Assembly: GCF_002095395.1 (NCBI RefSeq)
Contig: NZ_MJEI01000080.1
Coordinates: 1-64,000 of the forward strand
Source: Williamsia sp. 1135
Lineage (GTDB): Bacteria > Actinomycetota > Actinomycetes > Mycobacteriales > Mycobacteriaceae
DNA length: 64,000 nt
Reading direction: 5' to 3'
The position numbers were made by a program, and so were the translations under genes. Position 1 is the stretch's first letter; every line of letters starts with the position of its first letter. A model generated the notes under the pieces. It saw only the letters and a program-made list of their open reading frames with translations, was not told where the DNA came from and made no database searches. Of this stretch, positions 43,009 through 50,528 are shown one piece after another.

Positions 43009-43911
43009 ATGAGGGCACAGGTCTCGGGTTCGTCCATCGCATGGCGCCCGGCCATCTCGGAGATGCTCGTCGGGCTCGCCGACGCCGGATCGCTGACCTT
43101 CACCGAGGTCGTCGCCGAGAACATGACTCCCGGACGGTTGCCCAGCGGAGTCGAGGAACTGCGGGCGCGGGGCGTGGTGCTGATCCCGCACGGGGTGGGA
43201 CTGGGCCTCGCCGGAGCGGACCTACCGGACCCGGACCGGCTGGCACATCTCGCGAGGCTCGCGCGGGAACTGGAGTCGCCGCTGGTGAGCGAGCACATCG
43301 CCTTCGTCCGGGCCGCCGAGTCGCCGGACCCGATGCACGGGGACGTGCTCGAGGCCGGGCACCTGCTGCCGCCGCCGCGAACGCGCCAGGCATTGGATGT
43401 ACTGTGTGACAACATCTCCCGCGCGCAGGACGTGCTGGGGGTGCCTTTGGCCCTCGAGAACGTCGCGGCTCTGATCGGCTGGCCAGAAGACGAGTTCGAT
43501 GAACCCGACTACCTGACCGAGATCGTCCGCCGCACCGGTGTGCGACTCGTTCTCGATGTGGCCAACCTCTATGCCAGTGCAATCGCCCGAGGTGGCGACC
43601 CCGTGGCCGATCTACACCGATTCCCGTTGGCGCACGCGGCGTACGTCCATACGGCCGGTGGGCGCTTCCGTGAGGGGATGTACATCGACACCCACGGAGA
43701 TCCGATGATCGACGCTGTCGGATCGATGCTCGCCGCGTTCGTCGCGCACTGCCGTGAGGGTGGTCTGCCGCTACCCGGGATCATGCTCGAGCGTGACAGC
43801 GACGTCACCTCAGCTGCGGTGGCGGCCGACCTGGAGGTCATCGATCAGATCATCAGTGTGGCAACGTCTCGCCGGCAGGAGGAATCGCGTGACCTCGAAC
43901 CCAGCACTTGA
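43009..43911 (+). CDS. DUF692/MNIO-family multinuclear iron oxidative enzyme
   Basis: The 300-residue protein has a TIM-barrel DUF692 pattern: FTEVVAENM, LIPHGVGLGLAG, LVSEHIAF, ALENVA, LVLDVANLY, AYVHTAGG, YIDTHGDP and LERDSD. Likely metal ligands are His61, His96, Glu150, Asp183, His214, Asp228, His230 and Glu261, a full set for two or three irons. Known family members (MbnB, TglH, BufB) oxidise Cys or other residues in peptide substrates together with a partner protein. GAAAGG lies upstream. The next three genes overlap or nearly touch it and supply a partner-like protein and two Cys-rich membrane peptides, so it probably modifies those. Confidence 0.88.
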   Translation: MRAQVSGSSIAWRPAISEMLVGLADAGSLTFTEVVAENMTPGRLPSGVEELRARGVVLIPHGVGLGLAGADLPDPDRLAHLARLARELESPLVSEHIAFVRAAESPDPMHGDVLEAGHLLPPPRTRQALDVLCDNISRAQDVLGVPLALENVAALIGWPEDEFDEPDYLTEIVRRTGVRLVLDVANLYASAIARGGDPVADLHRFPLAHAAYVHTAGGRFREGMYIDTHGDPMIDAVGSMLAAFVAHCREGGLPLPGIMLERDSDVTSAAVAADLEVIDQIISVATSRRQEESRDLEPST

Positions 43912-44362
43912 CGACGCGCGGGCACTGCTCGCAGCGCGGCAGCATGCGGTGGTCACGGACCTGTTGGCCGGCCGCGTGCCGGCCGGGTTCGATCCGGTGG
44001 GCTCCGCTTTGACCAGTGACATCCTCATCGGAAAACGCGCCTCAGCGGCCCTGCGGGCAGGACCGCAACTCGGCGCCCTGCCGCAGTGGCGGCGCCGGTT
44101 CGCCGAGTACGGAAGGGAGGTCGCGGTCAACGGATGCGCGCACGACGATGTCGCGGCGTTCACGCGGTGGCTCGGAACGCGCTCCGACCTCGATGGCGTG
44201 ACCCGGGATTGGCTGCGCGTCGAGAGGGTGTACATCGGCGCCAGGCGGACTGCATGGGTGCGTTATCGCGGTAGGCGGGTGTTGATCATCGGGATCGGTT
44301 CGAACACTTGGCATCTAGCTGTTTCACGACCACGTGAAGACGAGAGGGAGGGATTGTCATGA
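43889..44362 (+). CDS. Putative DUF692 partner protein
   Basis: The 157-residue protein starts at GTG 43889 with AGGAGG upstream and overlaps the DUF692 gene by 23 nt, which points to coupled synthesis. The sequence is alpha-helical at first (ALDDARALLAARQHAVVTDL), then PAGFDPVGSALTSDILIGKR and a basic C-terminal half with WVRYRGRRVLIIGIGS. No enzyme motif is seen. In studied MNIO systems a second small protein delivers the precursor to the enzyme; the position and PAGFDP-type segment fit that role, but the family was not identified with certainty. Confidence 0.65.
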   Translation: MTSNPALDDARALLAARQHAVVTDLLAGRVPAGFDPVGSALTSDILIGKRASAALRAGPQLGALPQWRRRFAEYGREVAVNGCAHDDVAAFTRWLGTRSDLDGVTRDWLRVERVYIGARRTAWVRYRGRRVLIIGIGSNTWHLAVSRPREDEREGLS

Positions 44363-44601
44363 CCATTGCGGTGATTGTGATCGTCGTGAGCGCAGCGGTG
44401 CTCTACTCGACGAGGGCCTTTTTCGGCAGCTCCGAGACGGACAGGGCCCGCCGCCGGCGTCCGGGCGGCTGGATCGGAGACGGCGGCGGAGGCGGGGATG
44501 GGGGCGGCGGTGGCTCCTGCGGAAGTTCGTGCGGAAGCGGTTGCGGGGGAGGATCCTCCGGTGGTGGAGGCGGTGGCGGTTGTGGAAGCAGCGGCGGATA
44601 G
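44359..44601 (+). CDS. Membrane-anchored Gly/Cys-rich small protein, possible modified precursor
   Basis: The 80-residue protein has one N-terminal membrane segment (residues 2-16), a basic/acidic linker (SSETDRARRRRPGGW), and a tail of almost only Gly, Ser and Cys. Cys lie at 54, 58, 62 and 75, in settings such as SCGSSCGSGC. The start overlaps the partner gene as ATGA with GGGAGG upstream. A Cys-rich tail next to a DUF692 enzyme suggests a RiPP-type substrate that stays in or is released from the membrane. There is no typical leader peptide. Confidence 0.75.
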   Translation: MTIAVIVIVVSAAVLYSTRAFFGSSETDRARRRRPGGWIGDGGGGGDGGGGGSCGSSCGSGCGGGSSGGGGGGGCGSSGG

Positions 44602-44613
44602 GAGGGCGAGGCA

Positions 44614-44895
44614 ATGACGGTTCTCGTGGTGGTGCTGGCATGTCTGGCGGGCGGGGCGGTGATCGCCCTGATCGCGGTCGTGGGGTCGCATTCGTCCAGA
44701 GCGGCCGATCGATACCGGGATGATTCAGGCGGCACGGGTGGGTACTGGAGTGGGTCGTCCGGTAACACCTGGGATTCGGGTCACCATCATGGCGACAACA
44801 ACAGCTGCAGTTCGGGTAACTCCTGCAGCTCGGGTTCGTCGTGCAGCTCTTCGTCCTGTGGCTCCGGCTGTGGCGGAGGCGGTGGCGGGGACTGA
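44614..44895 (+). CDS. Membrane-anchored Cys/Ser-rich small protein, possible modified precursor
   Basis: The 93-residue protein has an N-terminal membrane segment (VLVVVLACLAGGAVIALIAV), a polar linker with Tyr, Trp and HHH (residues 57-59), then a tail with Cys at 65, 71, 77, 82 and 86 in repeats such as CSSGNSC and CSSGSSC, ending Gly-rich. Strong AGGAGGG precedes the ATG, 12 nt after the previous gene. It has the same architecture as its neighbour with a different Cys spacing. The His and Cys groups could also bind metal. It is the last gene of the operon. Confidence 0.75.
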   Translation: MTVLVVVLACLAGGAVIALIAVVGSHSSRAADRYRDDSGGTGGYWSGSSGNTWDSGHHHGDNNSCSSGNSCSSGSSCSSSSCGSGCGGGGGGD

Positions 44896-44937
44896 TCTCC
44901 CCGCAGCCATCACGGGCCCCACCGCCCACCCGAATTC

Positions 44938-44971
44938 GCGCCGCCCACCGGTAATCACCGGTGGGCGGCGC
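44938..44971. terminator. Strong bidirectional terminator after the DUF692 operon
   Basis: GCGCCGCCCACCGG and its exact complement form a 14-bp stem with a 6-nt loop (TAATCA), followed by TATTTC on the plus strand. It lies between convergent genes, the Cys-rich protein gene and dapD, and closes the four-gene operon cleanly. Confidence 0.85.
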
Positions 44972-45005
44972 TATTTCAGGTGGAGCAGCGGTGAAACCGC
45001 CCGAT

Positions 45006-45956
45006 TCAGTTGGCGTGCAGAGCTGCGTTCAGCTCGATGCCGTCGCCCTTCCAGGGCACGACCTCGACCGCGCCGGTGGTGCTGTTGCGTCGGAACAGGA
45101 TGTTGCTCTTTCCGGAGAGGTCGCGGGCCTTGACGACGGTGCCGTCGGGACCGGTGACCTTGGTGCCGGCGGTGACGTAGAGCCCGGCCTCGATGACGCA
45201 GTCGTCGCCGAGCGCGATGCCGCAGCCGGAGTTGGCGCCGAGCAGGCATCGCTTGCCGAGGGAGATGATCTCTTTGCCGCCGCCGGACAACGTCCCCATC
45301 GTCGACGCGCCACCGCCGACGTCGGAACCGTCTCCGACGATGACGCCTGCCGAGATGCGTCCCTCGATCATCGAGTGGCCCAGCGTGCCCGCGTTGAAGT
45401 TCACGAAACCCTCATGCATGACGGTGGTGCCGTCGGCGAGGTGTGCGCCCAGGCGGACCCGGCCGGCGTCGGCGATCCGGACCCCGCTCGGCACAACATA
45501 ATCCACCATCCGAGGGAACTTGTCGATGCCGTAGACGGTCACCGCACCGCGGCTCTTGAGCTTGGCGCGGGTCACCTCGAAGCCGTCGACCGCGCACGGG
45601 CCGAAGTTCGTCCAGACCACGTTGGACAGCTTGCCGAAGACGCCATCCATGTTCGCGCCGTGCGGGATGACGAGTCGGTGCGAGAGCAGGTGCAGGCGCA
45701 GGTAGGCGTCATGGGCGTCGGCGGGGGCGTCGGCCAGGACGATCGAGGTGCGCACGGCCACGGTCCGGACGCCGCGGTCCGAATCGGTGCCCACCAGCGA
45801 CGACAGTTCTGCGGGGGTGCCGGCAGCGTCGAGTTCGGTGGTCCCGGATTCGCCTGCCTCGGTCAATTCGGGGGAGGGGTACCAGGTGTCGAGCACTGCG
45901 CCCGAGTCGGTGATGGTGGCGATGCCGATGGCGGAGGCTCCAGATGCGTTGGTCAC
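45006..45956 (-). CDS. dapD: Tetrahydrodipicolinate N-succinyltransferase
   Basis: The 316-residue enzyme is of the actinobacterial DapD type. The N-terminal half includes [24 protein letters not shown], and the C-terminal left-handed beta-helix shows hexapeptide-like repeats ([40 protein letters not shown]). It transfers succinyl from succinyl-CoA in lysine/diaminopimelate synthesis. The GTG at 45956 is the start; no clear ribosome binding site is seen. It is transcribed opposite to dapE, as Rv1201c is to Rv1202. Confidence 0.92.
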   Translation of the reverse strand: MTNASGASAIGIATITDSGAVLDTWYPSPELTEAGESGTTELDAAGTPAELSSLVGTDSDRGVRTVAVRTSIVLADAPADAHDAYLRLHLLSHRLVIPHGANMDGVFGKLSNVVWTNFGPCAVDGFEVTRAKLKSRGAVTVYGIDKFPRMVDYVVPSGVRIADAGRVRLGAHLADGTTVMHEGFVNFNAGTLGHSMIEGRISAGVIVGDGSDVGGGASTMGTLSGGGKEIISLGKRCLLGANSGCGIALGDDCVIEAGLYVTAGTKVTGPDGTVVKARDLSGKSNILFRRNSTTGAVEVVPWKGDGIELNAALHAN

Positions 45957-45994
45957 GGGTCAGGAGTTTACGCGGGGCGACAGTACCGAGGACA

Positions 45995-46687
45995 ATGGAG
46001 CGCGTGGGTTACTCCGAGCAGCGCTCGACGCTGGTCCCGGCGACCGTCTGGCGTCGCCAGGGCCCGGTCGCTCCTGTCGAGATCTTGCCGGACGGCTGTA
46101 TGGATCTGATCTGGACGGGTACCGGGCTCTTGGTCGCCGGGCCCGACACGGTTCCGGTCAGCGCGACGGGTTCTGGCGACATGGTGGCGTTGCGATTCGA
46201 TCCCGGCGTCGCACCGTCGGTGCTCGGTGTGCCGGCCGACGCGATGGTGAACGGCCGCGTCGACTTCGCTGACATCGCGGGGTCGTCGCAGGCCCGTCGC
46301 CTGTCCGAGGAGGCCGCCACCGGTGACCCGGGAAAGGTCCTGGAGCGTTTCGCGGCCGCGCAACTCGACCGGAGCCCACCTCCGCGATGGCTTCATCCGG
46401 CCACCTCGCTGCTGTCGGCGGGTCATCCGGTGGCGGGCGTCGCCGATCAGATCAGTGCCAGCCCGAGGCAGCTGCAGCGCTGGTCTCGGCATCACTACGG
46501 CTACGGCGCGAAGGTGCTGCAGCGAATTCTTCGGGTGAACGCGGCGATGGCCGGTCTGCGGACGGGCTGCTCGGCCGTCGACACGGCATACGACTGCGGA
46601 TATGCCGATTACGCCCACATGTTCCGCGACTTCCGGTCCGTGACCGGCCGCTCACCCGCCGACTTCCTTGCCCCCACCCTCCGATGA
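45995..46687 (+). CDS. AraC-family transcriptional regulator
   Basis: The 230-residue regulator has an N-terminal DUF6597-like sensing region (VPATVWRRQGPVAPVEILPDGCMDLIW) and a C-terminal AraC DNA-binding domain ending YDCGYADYAHMFRDFRSVTG plus RSPADFL. This layout is common in regulators next to VOC or DinB-type genes, and a VOC gene is its convergent neighbour. ATG 45995 follows GAGGACA. Start codons of this gene and dapD are 38 nt apart, so the promoters overlap. Effector unknown. Confidence 0.87.
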   Translation: MERVGYSEQRSTLVPATVWRRQGPVAPVEILPDGCMDLIWTGTGLLVAGPDTVPVSATGSGDMVALRFDPGVAPSVLGVPADAMVNGRVDFADIAGSSQARRLSEEAATGDPGKVLERFAAAQLDRSPPPRWLHPATSLLSAGHPVAGVADQISASPRQLQRWSRHHYGYGAKVLQRILRVNAAMAGLRTGCSAVDTAYDCGYADYAHMFRDFRSVTGRSPADFLAPTLR

Positions 46688-46739
46688 TGGGTTGTTCTGG
46701 CGGAGCTGACCTGCACTTTTCCTCGCCAGAACAACCCAT
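46687..46739. terminator. 16-bp inverted repeat between convergent genes
   Basis: ATGGGTTGTTCTGGCG and its exact complement flank a 21-nt loop with a TTTT run. The arm begins at the last base of the AraC-type gene and ends 9 nt from the stop of the VOC gene, so it probably terminates both transcripts. Confidence 0.7.
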
Positions 46740-46748
46740 TTCGGGAGG

Positions 46749-47147
46749 TCAGGACAGAGCGGCGTAGAAGTCGACGGTGTTGCCGTTCGGATCGGTGACT
46801 GTGGCATACCGCTGGCCCCACACCGCATCGAACGGTGCGAGGTGTCCGGCGTGTCCGGCGGCAGTGAGCGCCTCGTAGCGGGCGTCGACCTCGGCGGGAA
46901 CGGCACACTCGAACGCGAGCGAGATCCGCTGGCCACCCGTCGCGGGATGCCAGTCCGGATCGAAGGTCGCGACGCTCGCGGCGGTGTCGAGCAGGATCCG
47001 GAATCCCCCTGCGGCAACGGCTTCCGCATGCGGGGCGCCGGCATCCTCGGGAAACTCCAGACCGCAGGCGCGATAGAACGCCAGCGAGTCGGCCATGTCG
47101 TCGACGACGATCGACAGGGCATTGAGCGTGGGTGTCGTTGATGTCAT
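46749..47147 (-). CDS. VOC-superfamily (glyoxalase-like) protein
   Basis: The 132-residue protein has the two beta-alpha-beta-beta-beta modules of the VOC fold: LNALSIVVDDMADSLAFYRACG, FRILLDTAAS and YATVTDPNGNTVDFYAAL. Candidate metal ligands are few, so it may be a binding or resistance protein rather than glyoxalase I. It is convergent with the AraC-type regulator, a frequent neighbour of this family. Confidence 0.85.
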   Translation of the reverse strand: MTSTTPTLNALSIVVDDMADSLAFYRACGLEFPEDAGAPHAEAVAAGGFRILLDTAASVATFDPDWHPATGGQRISLAFECAVPAEVDARYEALTAAGHAGHLAPFDAVWGQRYATVTDPNGNTVDFYAALS

Positions 47148-47226
47148 GGTGTCGACGCTATCGGCGTGGTAGTCCCGGTGGCATGAACATTTCGGACAGT
47201 TCTGAAGTCTGGTGTGCCTGGGGGTT

Positions 47227-47303
47227 GCCCTGAGATCGTCCCCTTTCGGGTGGACGCCTGGCGATATGCCGGGCGACCCTTGAAATGGGGACGATCTCAG
47301 GGC
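47227..47303. promoter_or_regulatory. 17-bp inverted repeat upstream of the MDMPI-like gene
   Basis: GCCCTGAGATCGTCCCC (47227-47243) is exactly complementary to 47287-47303, with a 43-nt spacer. It lies between divergent genes, 33 nt before the start at 47336. It could be a paired operator or a leader hairpin. Confidence 0.5.
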
Positions 47304-47335
47304 GAGCCGCCGGCACCAACCTCAGAGGAGCATCC

Positions 47336-47986
47336 ATGAGACCCAAGTCGAATGACGCGATCTTTGCCGAGATAGCCGAGGAACGGCGCATCTTGGCCGA
47401 GACCCTCGCGACGCTGACCACCAAACAGTGGGATACCCAGTCGCTGTGCGACGCCTGGACGATCCGTGATGTCGCGGCCCATCTCGTGATGCCCCTGGTG
47501 ACGCCGCTCTGGAAGTTCGGATTGACGATGGCGCGATATCGCGGCGACTTCGATCGGGCCAATCAGCACATCACCCGGCGCACCCGCATCGAAGACGGCG
47601 ACAATCTGCCCGAGCTGCTGGCCGCGAAGGCAAACAGTACATTCACCCCGCCGGGGAAGGGGCCGCTGGCTCCACTGACCGATATCCTTGTGCACGGACA
47701 AGACATTCGCCGGCCGCTGAACCTCGCCTACGTGATACCTGAGCACAGGCAGGTTGCTGTGCTGGACTTCCTCACCGGCTACTCCGGAGATATGCCCTTC
47801 TCGAAGCCGATCGACAGCGTGCGCTGGCAGGCGACAGACCTCGCCTGGAGCCAGGGCGACGGACCGGTGGTCGAGGGCCCGGCCGTATCTCTGATGCTGA
47901 TCCTGACCGGGCGCGGTTGCGCATTGACGGACACCACGGGTCCGGGGACGGAAGTGCTTGCGCGCCAGATGTCTGGGCAAGGCTGA
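47336..47986 (+). CDS. Maleylpyruvate isomerase-like (DinB/MDMPI, mycothiol-dependent type) protein
   Basis: The 216-residue protein has the N-terminal four-helix MDMPI/TIGR03083 domain: [33 protein letters not shown] with the metal-binding His, and a later HGQDIRRPL with the second His. A C-terminal SCP2-like part ([20 protein letters not shown]) follows. The family uses mycothiol in transfer or isomerisation reactions; the substrate is unknown. GAGGAG lies upstream of ATG 47336. The 17-bp inverted repeat is in its leader. Confidence 0.85.
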   Translation: MRPKSNDAIFAEIAEERRILAETLATLTTKQWDTQSLCDAWTIRDVAAHLVMPLVTPLWKFGLTMARYRGDFDRANQHITRRTRIEDGDNLPELLAAKANSTFTPPGKGPLAPLTDILVHGQDIRRPLNLAYVIPEHRQVAVLDFLTGYSGDMPFSKPIDSVRWQATDLAWSQGDGPVVEGPAVSLMLILTGRGCALTDTTGPGTEVLARQMSGQG

Positions 47987-48011
47987 CGACTGCGGTGCTT
48001 CGGACGCTACG

Positions 48012-49124
48012 GTGAACACCGTGAGCATTCCCGCATTGGACCTGCACGCCGACCCGATCGACCTGACGGCGGCGCTCGTCGACATCGCCAGTGAGAGCCA
48101 CGACGAATCCCTCATCGCGGACGCCGTCGAAGCCGCGCTCCGCGAGCAGACCACCGGGTTCGAGGTCGTGCGCCACGGTAATCGGGTGTTGGCCCGCACC
48201 AACTTCGGGAAGGGCAGGCGGGTGATGCTCGCCGGGCACCTCGATACGGTGCCCATTGCCGACAACGTGCCGAGCCGCCGAGAGCGCGACAGTGCCGAGG
48301 GCGACGTGCTGCACGGTTGTGGCACGGTGGACATGAAATCCGGCGACGCGGTGTTCTTGCACCTGGCTGCCACGCTCGTCGACCCCGTGTGCGATCTGAC
48401 GTTGATCTTCTACGACTGTGAGGAGATCGCCGCCCGGTACAACGGTCTGGGCTTCATCGAGCGGGAGCTCCCGGAGTGGTTGCGCGCGGACGTCGCGATC
48501 CTCGGAGAACCGACCGCAGGCCAGATCGAGGCCGGCTGCCAGGGGACGCTGCGGGCGAGGCTCACCGCGTCTGGGGTGCGGTCACACTCGGCCCGGTCCT
48601 GGAAGGGAGACAATGCGATCCACAAGCTCGGATCGGTGTTGCAGACCTTGGCCGACTACAGCCCACGGCGCGTCGACATCGACGGCTGCGAATACCGCGA
48701 GGGACTCTCGGCGGTGCGCATCGAGGGTGGCGTGGCCGGAAACGTCGTGCCCGACGCCGCGAGCGTCGACGTGAACTTCCGGTTCGCCCCGGATCGCTCC
48801 GTCGAGCAGGCCACCGAGCACGTCCGCGAGGTGTTCGCCGCCGCAATCGATTCGGGAGCGGTCACCTTCGAGATCACCGACGCGGCGGGCGGGGCGCTGC
48901 CCGGATTGTCCGACCCGGCGGCAGCCGCGCTCGTCGCCGCAGCCGGTGGCAAGTTCCGGGCGAAGTTCGGCTGGACCGATGTCTCCCGGTTCTCGGCCCT
49001 CGGTATCCCAGCGGTCAATCTCGGCCCGGGCGACCCCAACCTCGCGCACAAACGCGATGAGCGGGTACCCACCGCGCAGATCACCGAGGTGACCGACATC
49101 CTGCGGCGTTATCTGCTGAGCTAG
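48012..49124 (+). CDS. dapE: Succinyl-diaminopimelate desuccinylase
   Basis: The 370-residue M20 metallopeptidase-fold enzyme has [10 protein letters not shown] (first His/Asp), [25 protein letters not shown] (catalytic and metal Glu) and [15 protein letters not shown]. It releases succinate from N-succinyl-LL-diaminopimelate. Start is GTG 48012 or GTG 48021; neither has a strong ribosome binding site. It is the third dap gene of the window and is followed by two LOG-family genes as in Rv1202-Rv1205. Confidence 0.92.
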   Translation: MNTVSIPALDLHADPIDLTAALVDIASESHDESLIADAVEAALREQTTGFEVVRHGNRVLARTNFGKGRRVMLAGHLDTVPIADNVPSRRERDSAEGDVLHGCGTVDMKSGDAVFLHLAATLVDPVCDLTLIFYDCEEIAARYNGLGFIERELPEWLRADVAILGEPTAGQIEAGCQGTLRARLTASGVRSHSARSWKGDNAIHKLGSVLQTLADYSPRRVDIDGCEYREGLSAVRIEGGVAGNVVPDAASVDVNFRFAPDRSVEQATEHVREVFAAAIDSGAVTFEITDAAGGALPGLSDPAAAALVAAAGGKFRAKFGWTDVSRFSALGIPAVNLGPGDPNLAHKRDERVPTAQITEVTDILRRYLLS

Positions 49125-49134
49125 CGTCGTGGCC

Positions 49135-49890
49135 ATGCCCCAACCCGACCGCGACACCAGACTCAGCTACCGCGGCGCTGCCCGGATCCGCGAAGACCAG
49201 ACCACGCCGACGCAGACCACCGACCAGCGGCTGCTGCGGTCGGCTGACTCCGACCGCGACCCCTGGCGCGTGCTGCGGATCCAGTCCGAGTTCGTCGAGG
49301 GCTTCGACAACCTGGCCACGGTCTCCGGCGCGGTGACCGTCTTCGGGTCGGCGCGCATCGCCCCGGACACCCCCTACTACGACCTCGGCCGGGACCTCGG
49401 CGGCGCGCTCGCCGGCGCCGGGTATCCGGTGATGACCGGCGGCGGTCCGGGACTGATGGAGGCGGTCAACCGCGGAGCTTGCGAGGCGGGCGGCTACTCC
49501 ATCGGTTTGGGCATCGAGTTGCCGTTCGAGCAGAACTTGAACCAGTGGGTCGATCTCGGGATCAATTTCCGATACTTCTTCGTCCGCAAGACGATGTTCG
49601 TGAAGTACGCGCAGGCCTTCGTCTGCCTCCCGGGAGGATTCGGCACCCTCGACGAATTGTTCGAGGCATTGACGCTGGTGCAGACCCGAAAGGTCACCCA
49701 GTTCCCGATCGTCCTGCTCGGCACGGAATTCTGGGGTCCCCTGCTGGACTGGGTGCGCGGCACTCTCGTCGAGCAGGGCTTCGTCTCACCCGCCGACGTC
49801 GAGCTGCTGCAGGTGACCGATTCGGTCGCCGACGCGGTCGCGATCATCGGTGAGTCGCGCCAGCGTCAGGGCGGAGAGGACCGGCGATGA
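49135..49890 (+). CDS. LOG-family protein (TIGR00730), longer paralogue
   Basis: The 251-residue protein has the LOG (LONELY GUY) signatures GGGPGLMEAVNRGACEAGG and PGGFGTLDELFEAL, with an N-terminal extension of about 70 residues. LOG proteins release cytokinin or nucleobase from nucleoside monophosphates. The C-terminal stop overlaps the next LOG gene as ATGA. ATG 49135 is chosen over a GTG two codons earlier. Tandem LOG genes after dapE match Rv1204-Rv1205 loosely. Confidence 0.87.
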   Translation: MPQPDRDTRLSYRGAARIREDQTTPTQTTDQRLLRSADSDRDPWRVLRIQSEFVEGFDNLATVSGAVTVFGSARIAPDTPYYDLGRDLGGALAGAGYPVMTGGGPGLMEAVNRGACEAGGYSIGLGIELPFEQNLNQWVDLGINFRYFFVRKTMFVKYAQAFVCLPGGFGTLDELFEALTLVQTRKVTQFPIVLLGTEFWGPLLDWVRGTLVEQGFVSPADVELLQVTDSVADAVAIIGESRQRQGGEDRR

Positions 49891-50426
49891 GCGCCATCTG
49901 TGTCTATTGCGCCTCTGGCCCCGTCGCCGACCGCCACCTGTCGCTGGCCACCGAACTCGGCACCGCGATCGGGGCCGCGGGCCACTCCCTGGTTTCCGGT
50001 GGGGGAAACGTCTCGATGATGGGCGCCATCGCGGTCGCGACCAGGAAGGCCGGTGGGCAGACGGTCGGAATCATCCCAAAAGCATTGGTACACAGGGAAG
50101 TCGCCGACGTAGATGCGGACGAGTTGGTGGTCACCGACACCATGCGGGAACGCAAACAGCAGATGGATGACCGCGCGGACGCCTTCATCACCCTTCCCGG
50201 AGGGATCGGCACCCTGGAAGAACTGTTTGAGACGTGGACGGCCGGGTATCTGGGCATGCATGACAAACCGGTGGTGCTGCTCGACCCGGACGGGCACTAC
50301 GAGCCACTGCTGCAGTGGCTGGACACTCTTGCAGAAACCGGATTCGTGTCGCGATCGGCGCTCGACCGGTTGCTGGTGACGCGCACGGTGCCCGATGCAC
50401 TGGCAGGGTGCGGTATTTATCTGTGA
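49887..50426 (+). CDS. LOG-family phosphoribohydrolase
   Basis: The 179-residue protein is a compact LOG with ICVYCASGP at the N-terminus, SGGGNVSMMGAIA (variant of GGGxxGLMG) and PGGIGTLEELFETWT. It resembles Rv1205, which makes cytokinins in M. tuberculosis. It is coupled to the longer LOG by ATGA. The catalytic Arg and Glu motifs (RERKQQMDDRADAF) are kept. Confidence 0.9.
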   Translation: MSAICVYCASGPVADRHLSLATELGTAIGAAGHSLVSGGGNVSMMGAIAVATRKAGGQTVGIIPKALVHREVADVDADELVVTDTMRERKQQMDDRADAFITLPGGIGTLEELFETWTAGYLGMHDKPVVLLDPDGHYEPLLQWLDTLAETGFVSRSALDRLLVTRTVPDALAGCGIYL

Positions 50427-50528
50427 ATGTCGGTAACCTCTTCAACGCGACCGCGACGGGGCGAGGTTGACCGGGGCGGAGTTCGACTAAATTCAACCGT
50501 GGCACAACTCACAAGCATCGGAGCTTAC

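Noticed and set aside
50427-50528. Longer N-terminus of FadD6 from ATG 50427
   Set aside because: There is no ribosome binding site, and the shorter GTG start aligns with the family and has GGAG in place.
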